From Hydrangea macrophylla (lineage: Eukaryota > Streptophyta > Magnoliopsida > Cornales > Hydrangeaceae): DNA of 64,000 nucleotides. Both the position numbers and the translations under genes were made by a program. This document shows, piece by piece, positions 23,627 through 35,798 of this stretch (position 1 is its first letter; every line of letters starts with the position of its first letter). Location of the stretch: positions 71,526,864 through 71,590,863 of the forward strand of contig CM066993.1 of the NCBI GenBank assembly GCA_033977485.1. The letters are read 5' to 3'. A model generated the notes under the pieces. That model had not been told where the DNA came from. It ran no database searches and was given only the letters and a program-made list of their open reading frames with translations.

Positions 23627-24622
23627 TGACTCAAGGGTGCGATTTCCCCAGAATATCCTAACCAACATGCATGTGTTAATAGCACATTTATCTCAAACTA
23701 TAATTTTGGAATAAGCATTTCATCTCGATTCTCAACATTTTCTCTATATTGAAGAAAATTATCTGTTTCCTATAAGTTTTTACCCAAGTACACCCTCAAA
23801 TTAAGGCAAATTCAATTAGCCGTTCCAACCAAGGCATGCCTAATTTTACACCATGAAGATTAGATGAGCGAGTCAGACCAGAAATAAGTTTGGCAATACA
23901 TCCAAAAATGACTTTATCTTGAAATTACTAACTAATTACACCGTTAAATTATTCAAGTAGATTGAACTAAAATCCGAACCCTGAAGTAAACAAATTAATA
24001 GTTGGTAACTGATTAACTGCCTTGTGAAATCTTGAAATTTGGGTTTGCATTACCCAAACTATACTCTGAGTCAACAATTTCAAATTTTGCAAAATTAAAG
24101 CATAATTCATAACTATATGAAATGTATCCCCTGCCTACCACATTTCCTCACTGACATCAATAAAATATATCTCCTAAATCTCTCTTAATTAAAGTTACAT
24201 CATCTTAATAATCTAACAACTCCAAAAATTCATGCTTTCAGCTATTAACCACTCAAACCAGCTTCAATGCTTCTTGAATTTTGGTATATTTCTTATATTA
24301 AATTACAGAGTAATCTCACAAAATTCCACAACATGGCACAAAATGAAAGACAAAATTGAAACCCCAACTCTCTATCATGTAAAAAAAAAAAAAAAAATTC
24401 CAGGAACTGAAATGGTAATAAACAAATTTAACAAAAAAGATGGAATAAAACCTAGGTAAGTATAATGAGAAAGTGGATAAAGAAAGAGAAGACCTTTTGG
24501 CGTTTCCAGGAGAGGAATTGAGTCTGCGAAATAGGATTGGGGCTAGGGTTAGGATTAGGGTTAGGGTTGGAGCTCGATTTCTTGTTTGATTCCTTTTTCT
24601 GGTCGTCTGCCTCTGCCCCCAT
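23103..24622 (-). CDS. Small conserved protein (87 aa, two exons), DFRP1/ZC3H15 C-terminus-like
   Basis: Exon 1 is 24622-24494 (43 codons) and exon 2 is 23237-23103 (44 codons plus TGA), joined in phase 0 across a 1256-bp intron (AAAAG|GTCTTC ... TGTAG|GATGCT). The protein is MGAEADDQKKESNKK, a serine then (NP)n tract, SQTQFLSWKRQK, a charged helix DADASARQSEAARKRAED, then VVQMNGRELFLHEPWVF and DNTQY. FLSWKRQK...NGRELF resembles the segment after the zinc fingers of DRG-family regulatory proteins (DFRP1/ZC3H15: FLAWKKRKR...SGREVF). The CCCH fingers are absent, so this would be a separate short family; the likeness is from memory and the function is unknown. The intron contains a 76-bp GA microsatellite. 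The (NP)n tract is encoded by CCCTAA-type telomere-like repeats. Confidence 0.8.
23549..23624. repeat. GA microsatellite, about 38 units
   Basis: An uninterrupted (GA)n run inside the intron of the 87-aa gene, next to a short CATA/CATACA repeat (23503-23530). It creates several long but meaningless Arg-Glu and Leu-Ser reading frames. Confidence 0.95.
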
Positions 24623-24763
24623 TGTTTCTCTCTTCTCGCAATCCGGTTTTCGAACGTCTGTCTACGCCTTTGACAAAACGGGAAAGAGTTAATTGCAATA
24701 TTCACCCTTAAAGTAAGGTATATGTCTCACTTTAGCTCTACATTTTCTAATTGAATCAATTTG

Positions 24764-24877
24764 GAGTAATGCTATGTGCACCGAAAAGTGCACATAAAAG
24801 TGCACCGAAAATGATCAAGGCCATTGATTGCGGCGGGCTCCACGCGTGCGCACTTTTCGGTGCACATAGCATTACTG
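24764..24877. mobile_element. Small Mutator-like MITE (114 bp), TSD ATCAATTTG
   Basis: The left end AGTAATGCTATGTGCACCG then AAAAGTGC is mirrored by GCACTTTTCGGTGCACATAG then CATTACT, a 27-bp perfect inverted repeat. The 9-bp duplication ATCAATTTG flanks it (24755-24763 and 24878-24886). It lies about 140 bp upstream of the 87-aa gene's start codon. Confidence 0.88.
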
Positions 24878-25035
24878 ATCAATTTGATACTTTAAATTTC
24901 TAAAAAGAAACAAGCAAGGGTGTAAACGGATTGGTTCAGAGCGTTTTTTTGATGAAACTGATCGATTTTGGTTCAGTTTGGAGTGTGTAATTTTTCGTTT
25001 CGATTTTGATTTTACACTGCACATTAAAAAAAGGG

Positions 25036-25435
25036 GAAAATACATTTTACCACCTTGTGGTTATACTCATTTTCTCATAACCCCCAGTGGTTCATTTTGT
25101 AACACTTAACCCCCTGTACTACGGACTAAAGTGAGACTGATAACTTTTCTAACGGAAAAAAGGAAATGACGTTAATACCCCCAAGCCCCTATACATACTC
25201 TTTAGGAAAAAATACCTTTTACCCCCATATGGTTACACTCATGTTCTCATAACTCCCATGTGGTTCATTTTTGTAACACTTAACCCCCTGTACTAATGAC
25301 TGAAGTGGGACTGCCGTTATAAAAGTTAACAGTCTCACTTTAGTCTATAGTACAGGGGGGTTAAGTGTTACAAAATGAACCACAGGGGGTTATGAGAACA
25401 TGGGTGTAATCACAGGGGGCTAAAAGATATTTTCC
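25036..25435. mobile_element. Fold-back MITE with an extra partial direct copy
   Basis: Segment 25205-25310 (CCTTTTACCCCCATATGGTT, GTTCTCATAAC, GTAACACTTAACCCCCTGTA) is inverted at 25330-25435. A third, direct copy lies at 25036-25150. The composite looks like one MITE inserted next to or into a relative. Confidence 0.75.
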
Positions 25436-25702
25436 ACTTAAAAAAAAAAAAAACCCGACTGAGCTGATCGGTTCGATTTTTCAATTTTCCCTTTCACCCC
25501 TAGAAACAAGGTGGTCCAGAGATAACATTATGTGACCAAAAAAAGGAAAGAAAGTATATTAGATCATAGAACCCCCAAAATTAAGTGTATTAGTAAAAAA
25601 TTCACACAATTTGGTTATTTTTTAAAAACCCTATCATTACTTTTTTGAATTTGGTGAAAAGCCCCTTGCTGGAACATAAAAATAGCTAAGGTAATATTAT
25701 CT

Positions 25703-26230
25703 GTCAACTTTAAACCACCATAACTCACTCATTTTCTTAGCATTTTTGAGTGATTTATTTATTTATTTTTATTGCATGTATTTCTTCAAGACCTACGCAA
25801 TGGAGTTGAAAATTGTACAAAAAAAAAAAGGTAATTTGGAACCTCATTTTTGGGTTTTATCTGTCAAAATTGATGATATTATCTGTTTGACATATTATAT
25901 TAATATAATCTACCAACTTTAAACCACCATAACTCACTCGTTTTTAGCCTTTTTAAGTGATTTTATTTTTTATTTCATGTATTTCTTCAAGATCTACGCA
26001 ATGGAGTTGAAAATTGTATAAAAGAAAGTAATTTGGAGCCTCATTTTTTTTTTTATCTAGATCTAGTTTGACAGATAATATTAATATTATCAGTCAATTT
26101 TAAACCACCACAACTCACTTGTTTTTTTTTAGGCGCCTTTTTGAGTGTTTTTTTTAATTCCCTGTATTTTTTCGAGATCTATGCACCTATTGCTGCCAAT
26201 TTTATGAAAGGAATTTATTTTTTTATTATA
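25703..26230. repeat. Degenerate tandem repeat, three units of about 195 bp
   Basis: The block TTTAAACCACCATAACTCAC, GCATGTATTTCTTCAAGA, CTACGCAATGGAGTTGAAAA then TTGT occurs at about 25710, 25917 and (more diverged) 26099. The three units show progressive divergence. No coding sense is seen. Confidence 0.7.
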
Positions 26231-26607
26231 TTTATGCAACAAAAACACAATTTTTCATATTTGTTTAGTTTTTAGTTTTTGTTTTTCCTCCCCAGTATTT
26301 CATGGTCAATGTTGATCTCGGTTAATAGATCTCATGTTACTGATTTCAAAAACATCAAATTTTACGAAAAACGGACTTGTAATTTGAAGTTGTTTTAAGC
26401 ATATAAAAGACCTAACGAGTTAAAGAAAAATAACTTGAGTTTTAGCTTAGAAGGGTTTTATTTGAGGGGGCTATAGCCGAAGCCCCCTTTAAAAAAAAGG
26501 GTAACAGTCACCCACGTGGTACACACAATTATGCAAAAAAGCGGGTGAAAATATTAGTGGTATTCCTTTTCTTTCCTTCAAAAGCGTGGCCATATGTAAC
26601 ACTTGGT

Positions 26608-27298
26608 TAGAGGTGTCAAACGGGGCGGCCCGCCCCGCCCCGCCCCGCCCCGCCACCTTAACGAGTTGGGCGAATTTCGGCGAGTCACGGGGCGGGTCGG
26701 CGAAATAAACGGGGCGGGGCGAATTGACTCGGTAAGGGATATAGGGTGATTCGCCCCGACCCACTAATTCGTGGGTCAACGGGGCGAGGCGGGGCGGCTA
26801 ACTCGCGGGTTTGTTGGCGAATTAACCCGCGAGTTAGCCCGCGAGTTGCTTGCAAAAACTTATTTTTAATTTTAATAAAAAAATTTTCTAAAAAATAGTT
26901 TAATAAAATACTTTATTTAAAAAAAGTTTGTTGAAAAAAGTATTTGGAAACTATTTTTTTTTTTTTAAAAATTTATTTTGTACTTAAAAGTTTAATAAAA
27001 TTGTTTATTAATAAATAATTTATTTGAAAACAATTAAATAAAAATATTTTATTCACGGGTTGGTGAGGCGGGGCGGGGTGGGTCCGCGAGGCGAGGCGAG
27101 TTGGTGGCGAGTCGGTGGGTTAGACGAGCTGGGTCACGGGACGAGTTGTGGGTTGCAAAAATGGAAGTCGACCCGGACCCATACCCAATGAATTGAGTCA
27201 CGAGCTGGGTTCGAACACGGGGCGAGACGAGTTGCGACTCGCCAAATGGCGAATCGGGGCGGGGCGGGGCGGGCCAATTCGCCCCGTTTGACACCCCT
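26608..27298. mobile_element. GC-rich Mutator-like non-autonomous element (about 690 bp)
   Basis: The left end is AGAGGTGTCAAACGGGGCGG and the right end CGCCCCGTTTGACACCCCT, inverted repeats with about 15 bp of perfect match. The flanks ACACTTGGT and ACACTTGTT form a 9-bp duplication with one mismatch. Both ends carry GGGGC/GCCCC tandem units and GCGAGTT phrases around an AT-rich core, giving a sharp local GC contrast. The ORFs in it are by-products of the GC repeats. Confidence 0.75.
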
Positions 27299-27307
27299 AC
27301 ACTTGTT

Positions 27308-30300
27308 GACTTTAGTTAGCTTTTCTAAAAATTTAGGAAAAAGTCCCAAGAAGTAAATAGCAAGAGTTTTACATTCCAATTTGATTTTTAACTTCTTAAA
27401 AATCCCCTCAGAAGTCAAGTTAAATATTCACTTCTGGATGTGAATGCTTTTTGAGTGTGTAAGGGTGTGCCTCAAACATTACTCATGCTGTCATGCACAA
27501 ATTATGGTCTTGTGGGGTTGTAGTATGGTATAAAGTTCCAAATATCTTTTGTTCTGCGACAATTTTTTTTTTTGCTTAGATCGAGAATATGCAAAAACAT
27601 AGGTTCTCTTTTTGAATTATGTATCTTTTCATTGAGAAATAGAATCCTTAGACCTTTTTTCTTTTTATTTTTTTTTTATTTTTTTTATTTTTTTATTTTT
27701 TGATAAGAAGGAAAGATTCATTGGACCTTTCAAACGCCAATAAAGAGAGATTTTTTACAGCAACACATGCACTAATTAACGGATTAAAAACTAGAGTAAT
27801 GCTATGTGTTCCAAATTCAGTTTCCAAACGGTTTACAGTTGTATCATACTATAACAGTGGTCGATATAGTACAACATACCACTAAGCAGCTCTTTGATCA
27901 CCATTAGAAAGACTGTTTTTGTCAACACCAATAGAAAGATTGCTAGGGCACTGATAAGGCAATTGTCTTGAAGATAACCCACTCATATGTCTCCCCCGGG
28001 GAGAAAACTGTCCATTCAAGTCTCATTTTCTGTTTGCCACAATGTTTCAATGTAGACAGTTCTGTTTCAAAGGCATCGACTGTTCTACAATCTGTCTGTG
28101 ATACATACATAAATTATACTTTTGAGGCATTACATTGTACAGCTAAAGATGGTACAACAAAACAAGAAAAAATAATAACCCAACCATACATTTCCTTCCA
28201 ACTTTCTGCGAAAACATGAGGCAAATGAGGATTTTTGAACGCGGTAGAGATGATGGGGACTCTTGCCTAAAACCGTTGGTTGCACCTACAAAACATGTTA
28301 AGTATCTGACTTAGCCGATCAAGCGCACAAATACTGTGAAACAAGGGTACAGTTAATATTATACATACTATCTGTTTTCCATCATATATATCTTGATAAT
28401 TCTAGCAGCTGTTACCATTCCAAAAAAAAATTTATTTTAGCAGCTGTTATTAACAAAACACATGATAATACCATGGGGAAAAAGAAAAAGTTTTATCCCA
28501 TCATGCCCATACTGATCTATTTTAGACCATCTCATATAAATAGTTAAATTTCTCTAATTTCCTGCCACCAAAATTTCCTCCCATTTTCATCAATACAACA
28601 GAGTCAGTCTCAAATTACATGGAGACGATGATTTATGATCCAAATGAAGCATTATAATCAATCTCCTTATGATCATTCCAAAACATGAGCATGCCCAAAA
28701 ATTGTATAAAAAGAATACTTTCTTGTCTTAAAAAGAAAAGCATATATTCCATGGATTCCAAGTAATTATGCTTGGTAATTATTATCAAATACCAATAGTC
28801 TTCGAACACTCGATACACATTAGATACATCATACCTCCTAAATGTATCCATATTTTAAAATGATTTGTTAAATCGGAGCTTGTGTCAGATACTTTTGGAC
28901 ATGTTTGGTAACTCGCTATGTATATGTTTATTTATGTGTGTGTATGTGTGTATATGTTGATTGCACCATATAAACCATAAATTACCAAGCAATCTATTGG
29001 TGTGAAATGATAATTACACAAATTGTGATGATTATGTTTAACAGTATATTAGTTCATAACTTTACGTAACTTTGCTTGTGGGTCCCTTTTCTTTGTTTAA
29101 CAATGGTCTTGGAGGCTATTTGTCATGGAATAATCGAGGAGCGGTTAAGGTTGCAAGGGAGCTATGGTACATATTGTTTTTGTCAAGTCCCCCAATTGCT
29201 CAAGCAGTTAGAGAATGGATCCAAAAATCTATATTAAACTTCAATGCCTTCTCTCACATGTGACCCCGTCTCGGACATGGAGGGGTAACAAACGAAACTT
29301 CATCATAATGGAGCATTGGAGACAAATGACAAACTGCAAATATGCAAACCACAACAGGGATGGAGACTCGAACCTGACACCTCCCACAAACAAGACTCTG
29401 ACACCATGTAACATGATAAGTCACCAGTTGCTCCAAAAGGCTAACCTGCCCAACATGTATATCAAGCCTCAACAGTTTTTGCTGTTGGAAATCATTTGGG
29501 TCATGCATTGGTCTATGGGGGATCTTTTGAGTTGCTTCGCTACTTTTGTGCGCTAAGAGTCCATCAAGCCTGGTAAGCAACGCCCCAACGCCTTGTGTAT
29601 AGTGTTTTACCGCAACGTAATAGAATGGTTTGAGGGTGCAGGGTTGGCCATCCGTTTAATTACAAAAGAGTTTCATACATGCATATCCGAGAAATATCCA
29701 AGTTCTATAAATTCTTTTGCAGGTGCTCAAATTTCTTAGAAAGAGAGGAGAGACCAAGTGCCTCAAAACTTTTTATCTGCCAAACTTTGGTTTGTGAAGA
29801 TTTACTTCATATTTACGAATTATATGATCAAAATCTAAGTATTCCATCAACATTCAAAAGAAGGGTAAAAAGAGACATGCAAATATTATCAACGAAAGGG
29901 AAAAAGAAATGTATTCAGCAAGTGTAAAGAGCAATCAAAGTCTCACTGATTAAACGCGGGTTCTCAGACTGTGAAACCTCTTGGCATCCATCATCATCCT
30001 GTCCAGTCAAAATCAGGATGAACTACAGTGAAAATATAGCAAGGATATCACCAAAACCAGTATATGTAGCATGCATATACTTTTTTAGAAAATGCCAGTA
30101 AAGGCACCAACAACGGGAGGTGCTTCTATGTACGGAGGACACATACACCAATAGGAATCATTTTTTAATCTTTTGATGATTTCGTAGAAGGAACATGAGA
30201 GAAAAAATCCATGCTCCAATATATACATGAATAAACATCTGAAATGCAACATATATGCAAATACATCTGCACATGTACCATGAAACAAGTAACATAGAAA

Positions 30301-31269
30301 TGGAACACCTAAAGAATTAAAACAGAAACAGCCAAGAAATTATTTTAATGAAATCCTAAGTTCTCAAATATGTTTAGAATTCTCAAGTATAGCGTAACAG
30401 CAACAGAAATCAACTTCACTATTGAGATACAAACAAGTGAGTGAGATAGAAATGAAACTAATACCATGGTTGTTAGATGTGGCTTGCCGAACCACGTGAT
30501 AATTCTCTCTGTGCCTCTTTAATTTTCTGTTTTTCATCTATTGTTGGTGTGTGATTGTTTCGATTCAACAATGGTCCATTCAATTGGAGTATTTTTTTTT
30601 TCAAGTAGAACACCATTGCCAATGACTTCACCACCTGGTCATAGCAATCTTTGACCACATGTGTCCGACAAGTAGAGTTATTTTTCTAAAGAGTGAGAAA
30701 ATCAGTCTAACTTGTCCTCTTCTGAGAAACTAGGGTAGCACTGTTGCTCAAAACATTTACATAGATCTGTGTACTTGAAACTCTGACATTCAGCCTTAAC
30801 TTTTTACAAATTTAATATACGATACAACCATTCAATAGATCATATAAGTATGCGACTAAAGCACATTGTAAACATTCTTTTACAAGTATGTGGAAGGGGG
30901 TATCTAAGAAAATGGGAAATTGAGAAGATCAAGTTGGTTACTCAATGTTATGTGATCATATACTATATAAGCTTTTGTACACCAGCTGCTGCTAAGCAAA
31001 AAATGACACAATTTCTTTAATTTCAAAAAGGTTCTATTTTACTCAAGAGTCCATCCAATTCCCTGCTAATTAGAACTGATATTTGGTTATTGTGAAAGGG
31101 GGAAAAAATAGCTCTTTTGGCAGTCATTGTTGGTGTTTCAGGACATAGATAACTTCAAATTAACAGATATAGCAAACCCTAAATAATTTGTATGTATGCA
31201 AAAACTTACCACATCCAAGAGTAGACACTACAGATACATACACAAGCATGCATACAATTATGTAGTGAT
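27308..31269. other. Long stretch without a confident gene; possible downstream part of the SUMO-protease-like locus
   Basis: I could not assign a gene. If the Copia element (31270-45492) sits in an intron of the minus-strand gene that starts at 46331, its remaining exons should lie here. One candidate is 28285-28190 (minus, acceptor TTGTAG, donor GTATGG, 32 codons without a stop, including QKSSFASCFRRKLEGN). Another open stretch lies near 30000-29930 (TGQDDDGCQEVSQSENPRLI). Neither shows the catalytic His-Asp-Cys regions of a ULP1 protease, so the gene is probably incomplete. Also present: an AGTAATGCTATG MITE-like end at 27798 and a TATG-rich repeat near 28920. Confidence 0.35.
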
Positions 31270-32274
31270 TGTTGGAAAGATTTCATTGATACAATTGAAA
31301 AACAGAAACATAATTACAATATATAAACAGAAAGCAATAACAGAAAACTATAACAAAAATAAGATCAAACCGAGGCCTGTGAATTTTCACAGTTTCCTTA
31401 AAACAGATTCGCCACCTCACAAGGTGTGCTTGAGGAAATCGTCGGCGTCTGTCTCCCAGGATACAGTAGCTTCTAACAGTGGTACTTGCACAATGTACAA
31501 CAGCTCCGGTGAACCAACTATATTCTGTGACTCTCTCTCTAAAACTGGGACGGAAAGGAAGAACACTTTTAAGAACAGTATGTCTAAACTGTGTTGGATG
31601 TTGAAGGTGTGTATATACTTAAGGAGAGTTGGAATATATTTGTGTATTCATCATTTCAGAAATTCCAAAGGTTGTAACTACAACCTTTTGGAGTTCTGTA
31701 ACTCTTCCAGAAATCCCAAAGGTTTTTGCAATGTTAAACATGTGCAGAAATTCCAAGGGTCTCTTCATTACAAAATTGTAATACCAAAACTTGAGGGGTC
31801 TAAAAAAGAAATATTCTGTGCGGGCCACACCCGCACCCACGACCACGACCCCGACCCCGACCCGGCCCGGCTCGGTACGGCCGGTCAGTTAGTCGGACGA
31901 CGGCGGCGGCGCGCGCGCGTGTGTGGAGTAAACCCAAAGGGCCTTAGGTCCTCCCCCTTCCACAAAACTGGGTACCCCTTGGGGCCCAAACCCAAAACAT
32001 GAAGTAGCCTTATAAATACACTAAAGGTTACTTCTAGTTTTTCTATGTGGGACAAGGCAAGTTGTGAACCTCTTTCATTTCAACAACTCCTTGTATGGGG
32101 CAACTTTTAATCATTAATTTCCCATTCACCCATCAATAGTTTTGGACATGTGAATATCCAAACTTCATCTCCTCATGGAGGAGAACACAAATCCACAAGG
32201 ACCCCACTTAAACTCTAAGTGGGTCCCACTTTTATTAGCCCTTAAACATGGCCAAAACACATATTTATCCAACA
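31270..32274 (-). repeat. 3' LTR of the Copia element (1005 bp)
   Basis: It starts TGTTGGAAAGATTTC and ends TATTTATCCAACA. The adjacent bases 32275-32285 (ATCCCCCACAT) are the polypurine tract read on the minus strand (GTGGGGGAT), which fixes this copy as the 3' LTR. It contains a GC-rich block (CGACCCCGACCCG..., 31830-31920) that is longer than in the partner. Long plus-strand ORFs across it are artefacts. Confidence 0.92.
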
Positions 32275-32820
32275 ATCCCCCACATGAATGAAATTAACCG
32301 AAGCGATGTGAGACAGTGACTCGACAAGAGAGAGAGCACAACGGATCACTCCTGCAAAGGATAGGTAGCTTTTGGCTTTGAACCTTCCCTTGTGACAATC
32401 TATCAGATTTACTGGCTGGCCAGTGAACGTATAGTCTTGAACTGATTGCCATTAGTGTAAACAACCGACAGACATCACACAGGAGCTTTCCAAACATAGT
32501 TTAGTTCTTACACTTGTGTTCATTTTGGCCTTGAACACTCGCCTGGTTCAGTGAATGTTTATCAAAGAATTTTGCCTTTTTCAAATTCTTTTAGAAGCGG
32601 CCCCACTTCACATTCACATAGGTGACTATTTAGAGTATCCTGCTATACTCCGCTTGGTTATACCAACGCACATAGTCATTAAAAGCTAAGCTTACCCTCA
32701 CACCATGCAAGTATTACTGTTGAATCATAGAAATGGGCAGAAGAACATTTCTTCTCAGCGATTCTCTTAAGGTACACGAAATTAGGTTGTCCCTTTGAAC
32801 CTAGATCTTGGGATCTCCAG

Positions 32821-32993
32821 TCAACTAGGTTGGGTTTCCATTCCATTCCCTTGTAAAGTCATAGGCTTTAGTTCCATTCCTCTAGATGATTTATTAACTA
32901 ACTCTCGATTTAACCCTTTGGTTAGCGGATCCGCAATATTGTCCTTTGACTTTACATAGTCAATTGTGACAATCCCACTTGAGAGTAGTTGTT

Positions 32994-33048
<55 letters not shown>

Positions 33049-33377
33049 TTGTGCCCTTCCAATAGCAGATTGGCTATCGCAGTGTATGCAAAGAGCTGGC
33101 ACATGTTTTGACCATCTAGGAATATCTTCTACAAAATGGCGAAGCCATTCAGCCTCTTCAGTTGCCTTGTCTAGCGCAATGAATTCAGATTCCATTGTCG
33201 ATCTAGCAATACAAGTTTGTTTTGAAGATTTCCATGATACAGCTACACCACTAAGTGTGAAAACATATCCACTTGTAGATTTTGAATCTTTCATATCGGA
33301 TATCCAGTTTGCATCACTGTATCCTTCCAATACAGCTGGATATCTCATGTAGTGCAGTCCCTGATCACGCGTATATC
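32821..33377 (-). pseudogene. Copia RNase H (C-terminal part of pol)
   Basis: The minus strand reads [71 protein letters not shown], then [20 protein letters not shown] and [11 protein letters not shown]. This is the Copia RNase H with its characteristic SK(Q)..A.ST.E.E block. It is separated from the RT (41284 onward) only by the nested Gypsy insertion, and its own reading frame is open to the junction at 33378. Confidence 0.93.
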
Positions 33378-34951
33378 GTAAGTGTCACGCCCCGGAACAG
33401 CATAAATAGGGAAAAATAAATTTCCTTTATGGGTCCATAGGGAATGACGGGTGAATAACCGCATTGTCATCTAATCAACCAACAAACACCACGATAGGGA
33501 GGATGCTATTCATAGAACATATCTTATTAACATAATCAGAGGCTACAGCGGAAACTATAAAAGGTATGAAAGCAACAAATGCCCAAGTACCAATTATAAA
33601 AGTCTACTAAAACTATTACAACAGCTGGCTTAGAGTCTGAAGCCTATAACAACAATAACAACAGATATACAAACTAACTATTACAAGCAGCACGTCTTCT
33701 TCTCCAAGCCTTCAGCTCCAAGTCCGGCAGAACATCAGCCTCTCGTCCTCAAGTCCTGCGAAGCTCTAGACATTGGAATGTCCAGGGCATAAACGCCATC
33801 AGCTTTGAATACAAAGCTGAGTGAGTACATTAAACAACACTCCTCACCGTTATTGTTCAGCATCTTAAAATGCGGTTAATCTCTTAACAATGGCGTCACT
33901 CACGGACATAGCAAAGGTCTCATTAAACTATACATTAATCAAAGGTAACAGGAATAACAGGAAGCATAGCAATGACAAAGACAAGGATCATGGTATAATA
34001 TCTTATCACATATTCATCAAATCCATGCATGTAACCCATGCATCCATCCCATGCATATACCTTTACGTCGGGACGCTGGATCCACGACTGAACCATCTTC
34101 TTACTAGCCATTCTCATATTCATCTCCATACTCATATTCATATCCATATTCATCTCTGTATCCGTACGTTGATACCATAATCCAAATCCGTATCCATACG
34201 TAGATACTATAGTACCAATCGGAATCACCCGACTAGGCAGTAGGTCCTATAATCCCTTGATAGGGTTACCGGTCGTCTACACGGTATCACCTATCTGTAA
34301 ACGATGGAAGCGGCACAACGGACGTCTTCTACGCTGTGTATATTCTCACTGGTCGTCTACACGGTGAGTATATATATTAGGGCACTAGCCGGACGTAATC
34401 GTCAACGGTACACTGGACGTCTTCAACAGCGCATACGCATCACTGGACGTCTTCAACAGCGAGAGGTGCACTAGGAACTCTAACCGTCCCACGTCCACCC
34501 GACTCGTCAGCCGTTGATCCCATGGATCCAAAGTACACATCTCTCATATTCCACATAAGTCACATGTCCCATTTCTCATCAGCTTCTCTTGCCTCTTCAC
34601 ATCACTATCCCATGCATGCTGACACATGTTGTGAAATGCTTGTATACTAAGTACAGGAAATGCCACATGCTCTGTATTAATCATATCTACTGATTATTGA
34701 TTATTAACATGCAGTTGTATTCCGTTCTACTATTCAATAACATATGACAGTCAAATAATTCATTTCATGTCGACAGTTGACAATAAACAGTTCATCTTGT
34801 AACATTAACATAAACATCATATAAGGCTAACGTAGTATCATGTTGACTAAGCACATATCAAATATCACGTATGGTACAACCATTAGCAGCTTGGGTACAT
34901 TACAATCAGCTCATAACATATAACAATAGATAAACAACATTCTGCTCTTAC

Positions 34952-35117
34952 CAATCGATTGGAAATAATGTCAATCGATTGGACTTAATGTCAATCGATT
35001 GGAAATAATGTCAATCGATTGGACTTAATGTCAATCGATTGGAAATAATGTCAATCGATTGGACTTAATGTCAATCGATTGATATATCAATCGATTGAAC
35101 TTTATGTCAATCGATTG
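34952..35117. repeat. Palindrome array, nine CAATCGATTG sites at 20-bp period
   Basis: Exact CAATCGATTG sites lie every 20 bp, with spacers alternating GAAATAATGT and GACTTAATGT, so the true unit is 40 bp. The last two spacings are irregular. The same array is at 40440-40605 in the other LTR, where one site has become CAATTGATTG. Confidence 0.95.
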
Positions 35118-35610
35118 AACTTTGTCTTCTTCCTCAAAACTGCTGGTTTTTATTTAAAAAACGTTGGGGGATTCTCTTTCCTTTATAAACGTTATTAAAC
35201 ACACCTATACATCCCAAAAACACCTCCTTGAGTGAGTTAATGAAACTCACCTCTCCCGGCGGTCCGTTGACGGCGTCCCGAGCTCCGCGGCGGCGGCCAT
35301 GGTGGTTCTCTTTCCTCTCTCTTTCTTCTCTGCTCTCTCTTTCTCTGTTCGTCTCTGTTCTCTCTCTGTCCTCCTCTTCTTCTTCTTATTCTTCTTCTCC
35401 TTCCCTTCTCTCTTCTCTAACCCGAGAGTGTGTGTGTGTATATATATAATATATATGTATGTATGTATATATATGAGAGTATATATATCTCTCTCTCCCA
35501 AACACACACACAAGCAAACATATATATGTATAAGGGGAGGGGTATATATAGGGAGGGGAAAACAATCACAACCACACAAAACCAACGAGGTGGCCAACTC
35601 CAGCTACTTC

Positions 35611-35726
35611 CAATCGATTGATACCAGGTGTCAATCGATTGGGGTTAGGTCGGCAGGATACCAATCGATTGGTAAAACATCCAATCGATTGACATGTCAA
35701 TCGATTGAGATAAGGTCAATCGATTG
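35611..35726. repeat. Second palindrome cluster, six CAATCGATTG sites
   Basis: Six exact sites with irregular spacing lie within 190 bp of the LTR start, upstream of its TATA-like box. They are duplicated at 41101-41216. The position matches the 2954-3031 cluster of the chromovirus LTR. Confidence 0.93.
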
Positions 35727-35798
35727 AACACACAATCTCACCAAAGGCTAAGAAAGGTACTAGGGATCTATATGTACCTGAAAATACAGGGTATTACA

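Larger units (their letters stand above)
33383..35798 (-). repeat. 3' LTR of the gag-only element (2416 bp)
   Basis: On the plus strand it runs TGTCACGCCCC to GGGTATTACA. It is near-identical to the copy at 38871-41288; the roughly 18 differences I noted are mostly C/T or G/A. It contains two CAATCGATTG clusters, tandem CACTGGACGTCTTCAACAGC units (about 34410-34460), and TA- and CA-rich microsatellites near 35430-35530. The 96-97-aa ORFs found identically in both LTRs are copies of one non-coding sequence. Confidence 0.93.

Noticed and set aside
23353..23714. Several Arg-Glu, Leu-Ser and Tyr-Val-rich ORFs on both strands
   Set aside because: They are translations of the (GA)n and (CATA)n microsatellites in an intron.
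24534..24570. Interstitial telomere array
   Set aside because: It has only about four to six degenerate units, all inside a coding exon with a kept frame; reported as a coding telo-box instead.
29254..29580. ORFs of 108-113 aa on both strands
   Set aside because: The sequence includes ACTCGAACCTGACACCTCCC and CAGTTGCTCCAAAAG phrases that recur in dispersed repeats; no protein family is recognised.
31196..32002. 268-aa plus-strand ORF (and its relative at 44362-45165)
   Set aside because: It spans a Copia LTR in antisense; the shared part is LTR sequence and no protein family is recognisable.
34952..35117. CRISPR-like regular array (10-bp repeat, 10-bp spacer)
   Set aside because: Repeats are too short, spacers are not unique, and it sits in a plant LTR; it is a tandem palindrome array.
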